64,000 bases of DNA from Nocardia terpenica (GTDB lineage: Bacteria > Actinomycetota > Actinomycetes > Mycobacteriales > Mycobacteriaceae). A program made the position numbers and the translations under genes. Below are positions 31,843 to 39,462 of this stretch, one piece after another; within the stretch, counting starts at the first letter, position 1, and every line of letters starts with the position of its first letter. Location: assembly GCF_013186535.1 (NCBI RefSeq), contig NZ_JABMCZ010000002.1:1736001-1800000 (forward strand), given 5' to 3'. The notes beneath the pieces are model-generated. The model was given only the letters and a program-made list of their open reading frames with translations, was not told where the DNA came from and ran no database searches.

Positions 31843-32768
31843 CGGACCACCTCCTCGAGGGTGCGCAGCTCGGTGTCGCCGGGCCCGGATTCGAATTGCC
31901 GCACCAGTGCCATGTAGGTGTCCTCCAGGGAGGCGCGGCGCACCTCCAGTTCGTCGATCCCCGCGCCGTACTGCTGGAACAGCTCGTAGACGAACTTGGT
32001 CGCCTCCGTGGTGGTGTGGACGAACCGCTGGTCGTCGCGGGTCCAGCGCACCTCGGCCTCGCCCTGGATGCGGCGCGAGAGCTGATCGGCCGAACCGTCG
32101 GCGATGATGCGGCCGCCGGCCAGGATGAGGATGCGGTCGGACAGCTTGTCCGCCTCGTCCAGGTCGTGGGTGGTGAGCAGGATGGTGGTCCGGTCGTCGT
32201 CGGCGAGCCGGTGGATCAGCTCGTGGAATTCGCGCCGGGCGTGCGGATCGAAACCGGCGGTCGGCTCGTCGAGGAACAGCAGTTCGGGGCGGCCGACGAT
32301 GCCGATGGCCACGTCCAGGCGGCGGCGCTGCCCGCCGGACAGGCTGCCGACCCGGTTGCCCGCCTGCTCGGTCAGGCCCACGGCCGCGAGCAGTTCGTCG
32401 ATGTCCCAGGGCCGCCGTACGGCGCCGGTCGAATACGGCGCGTAGTACGAGCCCAGGTGCGAAAGTAATTCGCGCACACGCCATTTGCTGTGGTCGCGCC
32501 AGGACTGCAGAACCACGCCGATGCGCGAGCGCCACTGTTCGGTGGCGTGCGCCGGGTCCTGGCCGAGCACCGAAACCGCCCCGGCCGAACGCATTCGGAA
32601 ACCCTCGAGGATCTCGATGGTGGTGGTCTTGCCCGCGCCGTTGGGGCCGAGCAGGGCCACCACCTCGCCGCTGTGCGCTTGAAAGGTCACGCCGTGCAGG
32701 ACATCCCGGGCGCCGTAGCGCATCCGCAGATCCTGCACGTCCAGCGCGACATCGCTGCCTACTGTCAT
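31839..32768 (-). CDS. ABC exporter ATPase (ABC-2 partner)
   Basis: A 309-residue ATPase. Walker A GPNGAGKTT is near 42-50, the Q-loop is VVLQSW, the signature LSGGQRRRLDVAIGIVG, Walker B LLFLDEPTAGFDP and the H-loop TTHDLDEADKLSDR. A C-terminal extension of about 85 residues ends the protein. It starts at 32768 behind GGAGGGCAGG and is the first gene of a three-gene exporter operon. An inverted repeat lies 31-48 bp upstream. Confidence 0.9.
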   Translation of the reverse strand: MTVGSDVALDVQDLRMRYGARDVLHGVTFQAHSGEVVALLGPNGAGKTTTIEILEGFRMRSAGAVSVLGQDPAHATEQWRSRIGVVLQSWRDHSKWRVRELLSHLGSYYAPYSTGAVRRPWDIDELLAAVGLTEQAGNRVGSLSGGQRRRLDVAIGIVGRPELLFLDEPTAGFDPHARREFHELIHRLADDDRTTILLTTHDLDEADKLSDRILILAGGRIIADGSADQLSRRIQGEAEVRWTRDDQRFVHTTTEATKFVYELFQQYGAGIDELEVRRASLEDTYMALVRQFESGPGDTELRTLEEVVR

Positions 32769-32798
32769 CCTGCCCTCCGTAGTAACTTCAGGATGGCG

Positions 32799-32816
32799 TG
32801 TAGCATATCTACTACA
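32799..32816. promoter_or_regulatory. inverted repeat TGTAG-N8-CTACA upstream of the exporter operon
   Basis: Perfect 5-bp arms around an AT-rich 8-bp centre, 31 bp upstream of the ATPase start. It is a plausible operator for the XRE protein at the operon's end, overlapping the likely promoter region. Confidence 0.45.
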
Positions 32817-32840
32817 TTCTGAGGCAGGCAAGCTCTTTGA

Positions 32841-32893
32841 GATCCCGGCCAAAAGCACGCCGGGATCATGGGGAGAGCACGCCGGGATCGGGG
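32841..32893. repeat. hairpin-repeat locus (copy 6)
   Basis: The hairpin at 32841-32867 is the standard element in reverse orientation (arms GATCCCGGC/GCCGGGATC, loop CAAAAGCAC), followed by one half-unit GCACGCCGGGATC at 32878-32890. It lies between aroQ, whose stop is 23 bp away, and the exporter operon promoter. Confidence 0.85.
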
Positions 32894-32915
32894 GGATCGG
32901 GCGGATGTGGCGCGA

Positions 32916-33347
32916 TTACCCTCGCGCGCAGAGGAATTCGATGGCGGCCGCGTAGCCCTGGATGCCCATGCCCGCGATGACCGCCGTGGCGATGGGGGAG
33001 ATGTAGGAATGGTGCCGGAATTCCTCGCGGGCGTGCACGTTCGAGATGTGCACCTCCACGATCGGTAGCTCGGGGATGACCAGGGCGTCGCGCAGGGCGA
33101 CGGAGGTGTGGGTGAGGCCGCCGGGGTTGATCACGATCCCCGCCTCCGTGCCGCGCGCGGCGTGAATCCGATCGATGAGCGCCCCTTCGGAATTGGACTG
33201 GAACGCGACGATCTCCCGATCGAACCGAGCGGCGGTCCGGCGGCACAGCTCCACCACCTCGTCCAGGGTCTGCGCGCCGTACACCTCGGGCTGGCGGGTG
33301 CCCAGCATGTTCAGATTCGGGCCGTTGAGCACGAGGATCGGTGCCAT
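32916..33347 (-). CDS. aroQ: type II 3-dehydroquinate dehydratase
   Basis: A 143-residue enzyme of the shikimate pathway that dehydrates 3-dehydroquinate in the cytosol as a dodecamer. Key residues are visible: LNGPNLNMLGTRQPEVYG (catalytic Arg and Tyr), the flexible lid, INPGGLTHTSVALRDAL (Asn and the following His) and VEVHISNVHAREEFRHHS (His and Arg). Length is standard. The ATG at 33347 is taken; a GTG nine bases upstream is possible. No other aro gene is beside it; the neighbour upstream is a conserved protein of unknown function. Confidence 0.95.
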   Translation of the reverse strand: MAPILVLNGPNLNMLGTRQPEVYGAQTLDEVVELCRRTAARFDREIVAFQSNSEGALIDRIHAARGTEAGIVINPGGLTHTSVALRDALVIPELPIVEVHISNVHAREEFRHHSYISPIATAVIAGMGIQGYAAAIEFLCARG

Positions 33348-33366
33348 GCCGGACACCCTATACGGG

Positions 33367-33972
33367 TCACAACCCGCGCGGCCCCTCGGCGCGCAGGTCG
33401 TCGACCTTGGTCATGGCGGCGCGCAGCTCCTCGAGCCACTGCTCGGCGTGCTTGCCCGCCAGCTTCACCGTCCAGGCCAGCGCGTCCGAGCGCGAGCGGG
33501 CAACCCCGGCGTCGACGAGGGTGTCCAGCACCTTGCGCTCGGGTTGCCGCAGCCGGGTCATCACCGGAACGGCCAAGTGCGTGAACAGGATTCGCTGGTC
33601 ACCCACCGAGACACCCCAGGCGACGCTGCGGCCGTAGCGGGCCTGCGCCTCGTCCGCGATCTGCATCCGGGCCGGTCGGGTGCTCTCCCGGAACCGCGCG
33701 ATCAGACCCTCGCGGGTGGCGCGCGGGACCTCCGCCGCGGTGTCGGTCGCCGGGGATTCGGCGTCGACCGCCTCCTCCCCCGGCTTGCCCAGCGGCAACT
33801 CGCCGATCACCACGATCTCGTCGCGGTCGATCTCGATCACCGGCGGACCGCTGAACCAATCGGCGGGCAATCTTCCGGCGAACCAATCCGGGGCGTCGGC
33901 GGCCTCGGGTAGGTCGGCCTGCTGCCAACCGCCCGGTCGCCCGAAACCCCGTCCTCGATGTCCGTGCTTCAT
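33367..33972 (-). CDS. conserved actinobacterial protein of unknown function
   Basis: A 201-residue cytosolic protein. The N-terminal half has PDWFAGRLPADWFSG and VIEIDRDEIVVIGELPLG; the middle has EGLIARFRESTRPARMQIADEAQARYGRSVAWGVS; the C-terminus LDTLVDAGVARSRSDALAWTVKLAGKHAEQWLEELR resembles a ribbon-helix-helix-like region seen in DNA-binding proteins. I cannot assign a function. AAAAGG lies before the ATG at 33972; a GTG at 33987 is an alternative. A perfect CTTGTAA-N6-TTACAAG palindrome lies 29 bp upstream, which suggests autoregulation. It precedes aroQ on the same strand. Confidence 0.65.
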   Translation of the reverse strand: MKHGHRGRGFGRPGGWQQADLPEAADAPDWFAGRLPADWFSGPPVIEIDRDEIVVIGELPLGKPGEEAVDAESPATDTAAEVPRATREGLIARFRESTRPARMQIADEAQARYGRSVAWGVSVGDQRILFTHLAVPVMTRLRQPERKVLDTLVDAGVARSRSDALAWTVKLAGKHAEQWLEELRAAMTKVDDLRAEGPRGL

Positions 33973-34000
33973 GAGCCTTTTCCCCACTTACGCTCGATGT

Positions 34001-34020
34001 CTTGTAACAGTGATTACAAG
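34001..34020. promoter_or_regulatory. 20-bp palindrome CTTGTAA-N6-TTACAAG
   Basis: Perfect 7-bp arms, AT-rich in a GC-rich setting, 29 bp upstream of the 33367-33972 gene and about 230 bp before the divergent penicillin-binding-like gene. The form is that of a dimeric repressor site. Confidence 0.6.
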
Positions 34021-34251
34021 ATTACGCCGAAATAGTTACTCCGAATTCTGCTGTGGGAGAACGACGGTGGGGCGGCGGCTCGGTGAACACGGCTAACGAT
34101 TGCGCGACCGGTGCCCCGAATGCGAAGCATGGGGCACTATTGTGGTCTCTGAGCATGGAGAATGCGGCAGATGCAGAGGCGGCACGGCCGACGTCTCCTT
34201 CGGGTACCGTTGGTCTTGTTGCTGAAGTGACAAGAGTGAAGAGTGGGCGAC

Positions 34252-35937
34252 ATGGATGTCTGGGGATCCCGCCGCTTTCGCGTCCGGGGCGCAGCGGCAC
34301 TAGCGGGGGCTGCGGCCCTCACTATTGCGATGGGATCATGCGGCTTTCACAACAAGCCGAACGATCCCCAGGCCATCGTCGACCGCTTCACCCAGCTACT
34401 GGACAAACAGGACGCCACCGGCGCCGCGCAGCTGACCTCCTACCCCAGCGGAGCCGAGGCCACGCTGCGCCAGATGTTCGGCGGGCTCAATCCCGGCAAA
34501 CCCGATTACTCGGTGGCGCAGTACATCGGGCTGGACCAGGATTCGGCCATGTTCAACCTGAAGGCGGACTGGAACTTCGGGCCCGGTAAGGACTGGACCT
34601 ACGATCTTCAGGGCTCGATCCGCAAGCTGGCCATCGGCTGGCGCATCTCCTGGGATCCCACGGTGGTCATGCCGCAGCTGGATGCCCAGCGGACGGTCAA
34701 GCTGGTCCGCACCGACGCCACCCCGTCGCCGAAGGTGAACGACAATGCCGGGGCGCCGCTGATGACCGAACAGGTCATCAACGTGATCAAGCTGGACCCC
34801 GCGCGGATGCCCGACCCGGTGGCCTCGACCAATGCGCTGGCCGACGCCATTTCCCCGGTGGCCCCGCTCATCACCGGCCCGTCGCTCATGCAGGATCTGG
34901 CGGCCGCGCAGGGCAAGCCGATCACCGCGGTGAGCCTGCGCGAGGACGATTTCGCCATCCTTCAGCCGCGCATGGCCCCCATCCCGGGCGTGGTGATGGA
35001 GAAGCAGCCGAAGCTGGTCGTGTCCGACCGCCGCGTCTGGTCGCCGATGCTCGACGCGCTGAAAAAGGTCTGGCAGGACAACCGCGATCAGCACGCGGGC
35101 TGGGGCGTGCAGCTGTTCGGGGCGGACGGCCGGATGATCACCCAGGTCGCCGGGCAGCAGGGCCCGCCCGGACCGGACATCGCCTCCACCATGGACCAGC
35201 GGCTGCAGCGCGCCGCGGAGGACGCGGTGGTCAGCGTCGGCACGCCCGCCTCGATCGTGGCCATCCAGCCGTCCACCGGGGCCGTGGTCGCCGCCGCCGA
35301 GAACAATCAGGCCACCGCGCAGGGACCGGTCGCCTTCACCGGCGCCTATCCGGCGGGCGGCAATGCCGAGCTGTTCAAGGCCGTCGCGGCCATCGTGAAG
35401 AAGAAGGCGCCGCAGGACCTTTCGGTGCAGGACACGGCCGAGGCGGCCGCCATGCTGGGCGTCGGCATCGGCTTCAAGATTCCCGGCTTGGACCAGACCA
35501 CCGGCCGGTTGCCGATCGGCGGGCGCGGGGTGGAGCAGGTGCGCCAGGGCGGCGCGGATCCGATCCAGGCCAGTCCGTTCGGGATGGCGATCGCGGCGGC
35601 CACCATCGCGCGCGGCTCGGTCGCGCCGCCGATGATCGAGATCGGCCGGCCCGCCACCACCGAGGCCCAGCTGTCGCCGCTGCCCGGCGAGGTGGTCGAT
35701 CGGCTGCGGGCCATGCTGCGCGACGACGCCGCCGGCGGGCCGGAACTCGCCGCGCTGCGCCACTACGCGGGCGTCAGCGCCTACGCGGCGACGGCCGGGA
35801 CCGGCGGCTGGCTGATCGGCACCATGGGCGACCTCGCCTTCGCCATTCACATCGACGACGTCGACAGCGGGGATGCGACGGCCCGGATGGCGGCGCGAAT
35901 GCTGCAGTCGCTGGCGAGTCCGGATAGCGATAAGTAG
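34252..35937 (+). CDS. penicillin-binding-protein-like lipoprotein with degenerate active site
   Basis: A 561-residue protein with a lipoprotein-like signal (hydrophobic AALAGAAALTIA, then GSC), an NTF2-like MecA_N domain (about 35-140), a PBP dimer-type middle domain and a C-terminal region that follows class B transpeptidases (AYPAGG..., DPIQASPFGMAIAAATIARG). The active-site serine of SxxK is gone: the segment reads AYPAGGNAELFK near 365-376. Nothing equivalent to SxN is seen, and KTG(T) is TAGT near 514-517. It is thus probably catalytically dead and may have a scaffolding or sensing role. A GTG at 34243 is an alternative start. A hairpin repeat begins at its stop codon. Confidence 0.82.
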   Translation: MDVWGSRRFRVRGAAALAGAAALTIAMGSCGFHNKPNDPQAIVDRFTQLLDKQDATGAAQLTSYPSGAEATLRQMFGGLNPGKPDYSVAQYIGLDQDSAMFNLKADWNFGPGKDWTYDLQGSIRKLAIGWRISWDPTVVMPQLDAQRTVKLVRTDATPSPKVNDNAGAPLMTEQVINVIKLDPARMPDPVASTNALADAISPVAPLITGPSLMQDLAAAQGKPITAVSLREDDFAILQPRMAPIPGVVMEKQPKLVVSDRRVWSPMLDALKKVWQDNRDQHAGWGVQLFGADGRMITQVAGQQGPPGPDIASTMDQRLQRAAEDAVVSVGTPASIVAIQPSTGAVVAAAENNQATAQGPVAFTGAYPAGGNAELFKAVAAIVKKKAPQDLSVQDTAEAAAMLGVGIGFKIPGLDQTTGRLPIGGRGVEQVRQGGADPIQASPFGMAIAAATIARGSVAPPMIEIGRPATTEAQLSPLPGEVVDRLRAMLRDDAAGGPELAALRHYAGVSAYAATAGTGGWLIGTMGDLAFAIHIDDVDSGDATARMAARMLQSLASPDSDK

Positions 35938-35963
35938 GTCCCGGCCAAAAGCGCGCCGGGAAC
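35938..35963. repeat. hairpin-repeat element (copy 7)
   Basis: A reverse-orientation element directly after the TAG stop of the penicillin-binding-like gene. The stem is CCCGGC/GCCGGG, extended imperfectly, around CAAAAGCGC. It has no tandem array and lies between two convergent genes. Confidence 0.8.
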
Positions 35964-35988
35964 ATGAGGGAGCGCGCAGGGGGAAGCG

Positions 35989-36369
35989 CTAGCCGCGCAA
36001 GGCTTTCCAGGCGGCTCGCCAGCCGACGAGGAACAGGGCCAGGACGGTGGCGGCCACCAGGACGAAGGTGAAGGCGATGGTCTGGCCGCTGATCACGCGC
36101 AGGACCATGCCGCCGACGAGGGTGGTCAGCCAGATCGTCACGCCGGTCGGCCATAGTCGGCGGGCATCGAAACGGCTTGCGGCACTGACGAATTCGCCGC
36201 GTGCGAAGATAAGCAGCGCCAGCAGCCAGCCCAGGATCAGGGCGGTGCCGAACGGCCAGACGGTGCGTAGCAGCCCGGAGAAGACGGCCTCGTTGTGATT
36301 ACTTCGGCCGATCGCGCAGAAGATGATCACCAGCAGGGCGTCGATTACGAACGGCACCAGTCTCTTCAC
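35989..36369 (-). CDS. DUF3054 membrane protein
   Basis: A 126-residue protein with four membrane segments. Family signatures: IDALLVIIFCAIGRSNHNEA at the N-terminus, LRTVWPFGTALILGWLLAL, WPTGVTIWLTTLVGGMVLRV and FVLVAATVLALFLVGWR. Function is unknown; it is widespread in actinobacteria. The GTG at 36369 is chosen at the conserved N-terminus. It lies 44 bp downstream of the LPG-synthase-like gene on the same strand and may share its transcript. Confidence 0.85.
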   Translation of the reverse strand: MKRLVPFVIDALLVIIFCAIGRSNHNEAVFSGLLRTVWPFGTALILGWLLALLIFARGEFVSAASRFDARRLWPTGVTIWLTTLVGGMVLRVISGQTIAFTFVLVAATVLALFLVGWRAAWKALRG

Positions 36370-36413
36370 CCCGCACAGGGTAATGGGAGCAACCAGCCGG
36401 TCCGCGCACGGAC

Positions 36414-37571
36414 TCAACCGGTCGGCGCGTCGCCCGTCGGCGCGGGTGGCTCCGGTCGGCCGTCCCGCGGCCGCCGCTCCGCCAGGATCGAGGAGCGCCG
36501 CTCGAACTCCTGCTCGAGTTCGGCGTCGTCGGCGTGCGGGGTGCGGAACAGGAACGCGAACACGATCCAGCCGATGATCGCCACCAGGATGAAGCTGATC
36601 AGCCGGTACACGAACGCGGCGGCCACGGCCTGGGCGGCGGGCAGGCCCGCGGCCGCGGTCAGGCTGTAGGTCAGCGTCAGATCCACGGTGACCAGGCCGC
36701 CCGGGGCGAACGGGATGGTGCCCACCGCCTTGCCGACGCTGAACGCGATCATCACGCCCGCCAGCCGCGGCTGGGCGCCGACGGCATAGCAGGCCGCGGC
36801 CAGGCAGGCCACGTCGCCGAGCCGGTGCATGAGCGCCCACAGCGCCACCAGCGCGCCGTCGCGGCGGCCCAGATCCACCGACTCCAGCTGGCGCAGCAGA
36901 TCGTCGATCTTGTCGGTGCCGGTCTCCGGCGGCTGCCGCCGCACCCGATTGGCCAGGCGCAGGCCGTGATTCAGCAGCGCCCGCAGCGAGCCGGGGTTGC
37001 TCGAGATGTAGTTCCCGGCCCAGACCAGCAGCGCCAGACCGCCCAGCGACGCGACCAGCTTGCCCGGCCCGATCCGATCGCCGATCAGCGCGGCGCCGCC
37101 CACGCCCAGCAGCACCATGCCCGCGGCCGCCACCACGCCCGACATCACCAGCTGCCAGGACGCCACGATCGCGCTCGCGCCCCAGCGCCGGGTCTGGCGA
37201 TAGGTGAAGGCGGCCGAGAACACCTGTCCCGCGGGCAGAGTGACCGACATGGCGGTGGCGCCGTACACGACCGCGAGCGATTTTCGCTGTGTCACATTCA
37301 CGCCACCGGCGTGCAGGAGTTGTTTCTGAATACGGCCGAAACCGCTCATCGACACGGCCTGCATGGCGATACAGGCCACGACCCAGCCCCAGTGGATTTC
37401 GGTGAGGCTTTTCCAGGATTTGTGCAATTGCGGCCACAAATAAATGCCCTCGGCGATCAGCAGCGCCGCGAGCCCGACGCCGAGGCCCCATTTCACCCAC
37501 CGGAACCTGCCGCCACGGCGGGGTTCAGCAGGCGGCGCGGGGTCGCCGGCTAGTTCACCATGGGCCGTCAC
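36414..37571 (-). CDS. UPF0104/YbhN family membrane protein (LPG synthase transmembrane-like)
   Basis: A 385-residue polytopic protein with about eight membrane segments and the family cores GATAMSVTLPAGQVFSAAFTYRQ and FSVGKAVGTIPFAPGGLVTVDLTL. The fold is that of the flippase domain of lysylphosphatidylglycerol synthase, but the aminoacyltransferase domain is absent, so it is not itself a synthase. Moving a lipid between leaflets is a fair guess. The C-terminal 40 residues are charged and Pro-rich. The start is a GTG. It is tandem with the adenylate cyclase gene, four bases apart. Confidence 0.85.
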   Translation of the reverse strand: MTAHGELAGDPAPPAEPRRGGRFRWVKWGLGVGLAALLIAEGIYLWPQLHKSWKSLTEIHWGWVVACIAMQAVSMSGFGRIQKQLLHAGGVNVTQRKSLAVVYGATAMSVTLPAGQVFSAAFTYRQTRRWGASAIVASWQLVMSGVVAAAGMVLLGVGGAALIGDRIGPGKLVASLGGLALLVWAGNYISSNPGSLRALLNHGLRLANRVRRQPPETGTDKIDDLLRQLESVDLGRRDGALVALWALMHRLGDVACLAAACYAVGAQPRLAGVMIAFSVGKAVGTIPFAPGGLVTVDLTLTYSLTAAAGLPAAQAVAAAFVYRLISFILVAIIGWIVFAFLFRTPHADDAELEQEFERRSSILAERRPRDGRPEPPAPTGDAPTG

Positions 37572-37575
37572 GTCG

Positions 37576-39123
37576 TCAGCCTAACGAACCCGATTCGGTC
37601 GCGTCCGCACCCGCGTACGCGCCGTCCTTCGGCCAGGCCAGGCGGGTCTTGCGGCGGCGGCCCCGCAGCTGGACCTCGTCGCCGGACCGCCAGAACCGCT
37701 GTTCGTGCTCGTCGGCGAAATACAGTGCGCTACCGGACGCCAGCACCCGTCCGGAATGGTCCTTCGCCAACTCCGTCAGCCGGGACGCCTCGTTGACCGG
37801 ATCGCCGATCACCGTGTATTCGAATCGGTTCGCCGCGCCGATATTGCCCGCCACCGCCAGGCCCGCGGACACGCCGATACCGATATCCAGGCCGGGCACC
37901 TCGCGCAGCGCCTCGCGCAGTTCGCGGGCGGCGGCCAGCGCGGCGGTCGGTGCGTCCGGACGGTCCAGCGGCGCACCGAAAATGGCGAGCGCGGCGTCGC
38001 CGACGAACTTGTTGATCAGGCCGCTGTGCCGGTCGACCACGTCGACGACGATCCGGAAGAACTCGTTGAGCAGGCTGACCACCTCGGTCGGCGGGCGCTC
38101 GGCGGCGGTCGCGGTGGACCCGACCATATCGACGAACAGCACGGCCACGAACCGGGTTTCGCCGCCCAGCTCGGTGCCGTACTCCAGGGCGCGGCGCGCG
38201 ACCTCCTCGCCGACGTGCTGGCCGAACAGCTCCTGTAACTCGCGGCGCTGCGCGGCCTCCTCCATCATGCGGTTGAAACCGACCTGTAGCAGCCCGATCT
38301 CGCTGCCGTCGAACACCTCCACCTGTACGTCGTGGGCGCCCTCCTGGACCCGGTCGATGGCGCGGGACAGCTGGCGCACCGGATCGGAGATGCTCGAGCC
38401 GGTCAGCATCGACAGCGCCAGCGCCTGCATGATCACCACGCCGCACAGCAGCAGGATCGACACCGCCAGCGACCGCCCGGAGAACTGCACCTGCGAGGTG
38501 ATCTCGGTGACGCACAGCAGCACGATCGCGATGGTCGGCGCGAAAGTGCCCATGCCCCAGGTCATCGCCATCCGGGTGCCGACGCCCGGGGTGAGGGTGT
38601 GGTCGAAGGTGCCGGTCTGCAACGCGTGCGCCGCGACCGGGCGCAGGATCCGCTCGCCCAGCATGTAGGTGAAGCCGAACACGATGGTGGCGGCCATGCA
38701 TTCGGTGACGATGATCGCACCCGCCAGCTGCGGGGAGTCCACGATGATGGTGGCGGCCAGGATCGCGCCGCCGATCAGCCACAGCGCCAGATGCACGATG
38801 GACTGCCGCAGCGGGGCGTGCAGCGCGGCCATCTGCTCCTGCCGGCTGGGCGGGCCGCCGCGCAGCTGCCAGCGCATGACCGGGCGCAGCATGAGCGCCG
38901 ACGCGGTCATGCTGAGCGCCCCGCCGACCACGAAGATCAGCACCGGGACCAGCAGCCCGGTGCGCCGCACGCCGGTCGGCGTGCCCTCGGGCGAGGGCAG
39001 ACCGTACTGGATGAACGCATACACCAAAATCGCACCGAAGGCATTGGCCGCCAACATCGATGCGAGGTACAGCGGCCAGCGCGTTCTCATGGTCTGTTTG
39101 ACCGCTTCCAGAGGCGCTGACAC
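37576..39123 (-). CDS. membrane class III adenylate cyclase with HAMP domain
   Basis: About 515 residues: six N-terminal membrane segments in the first 250 residues, a HAMP linker (SISDPVRQLSRAIDRVQEGAHDV) and a class III cyclase domain (about 325-495). Catalytic features: LFVDMVGST (first metal Asp), INKFVGDAALAIFG (substrate lysine and second metal Asp), and IGDPVNEASRL (second substrate Asp and the Asn/Arg pair). The layout matches mycobacterial Rv3645/Rv1318c-type cyclases, which make cAMP. The GTG at 39123 is chosen because a TAGATT -10 lies seven bases upstream, fitting a leaderless transcript; further upstream the frame is only repeat-like DNA. Confidence 0.88.
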   Translation of the reverse strand: MSAPLEAVKQTMRTRWPLYLASMLAANAFGAILVYAFIQYGLPSPEGTPTGVRRTGLLVPVLIFVVGGALSMTASALMLRPVMRWQLRGGPPSRQEQMAALHAPLRQSIVHLALWLIGGAILAATIIVDSPQLAGAIIVTECMAATIVFGFTYMLGERILRPVAAHALQTGTFDHTLTPGVGTRMAMTWGMGTFAPTIAIVLLCVTEITSQVQFSGRSLAVSILLLCGVVIMQALALSMLTGSSISDPVRQLSRAIDRVQEGAHDVQVEVFDGSEIGLLQVGFNRMMEEAAQRRELQELFGQHVGEEVARRALEYGTELGGETRFVAVLFVDMVGSTATAAERPPTEVVSLLNEFFRIVVDVVDRHSGLINKFVGDAALAIFGAPLDRPDAPTAALAAARELREALREVPGLDIGIGVSAGLAVAGNIGAANRFEYTVIGDPVNEASRLTELAKDHSGRVLASGSALYFADEHEQRFWRSGDEVQLRGRRRKTRLAWPKDGAYAGADATESGSLG

Positions 39124-39130
39124 GATCACC

Positions 39131-39136
39131 AATCTA
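39131..39136 (-). promoter_or_regulatory. candidate leaderless -10 (TAGATT) of the adenylate cyclase gene
   Basis: On the minus strand TAGATT lies seven bases before the GTG start with no ribosome site between. No convincing -35 element is visible. Confidence 0.4.
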
Positions 39137-39144
39137 GCGTTCCG

Positions 39145-39420
39145 CCCCACACCCAACCCGCCCCGCATCAGCCCCCCATCGCCCCGTCCCCCACCGCCGA
39201 CCCTCCCCACCTCACCCCCACGACCCCGCCCCCGCCACCCTGCCGATCCCGGCACACCATCCTTGCCCGTCCCAGCGCGCTACTCTCGCGATCCGGGCGT
39301 GCCGTCCTTGCCCGTTCCGGCGCGCTACCGTCGCGATCCCGCCGCGCTACCCTCCGTCCATCCCGGCATGTCGCGCCACCCTCGTCATCCCGGCAGGCTT
39401 TTGGGTGGGATCGGCGCGTC
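39145..39420. repeat. decayed hairpin-repeat locus (copy 8) filling a divergent gap
   Basis: The gap between the cyclase and AI-2E-type genes has no coding sequence. Its left part (39145-39240) is almost pure C-rich DNA. Then come degenerate units with cores like GATCCCGGCAC and GATCCGGGCGTGCC at about 39245-39370. The element at 39387-39411 keeps the GGCTTTTGG loop, but its arms no longer pair fully. It looks like an old, eroded copy. Confidence 0.7.
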
Positions 39421-39462
39421 GGGCGTGTGTTGGTCGGTGAGTCGGCGGTTAGGCTCGCGGCC

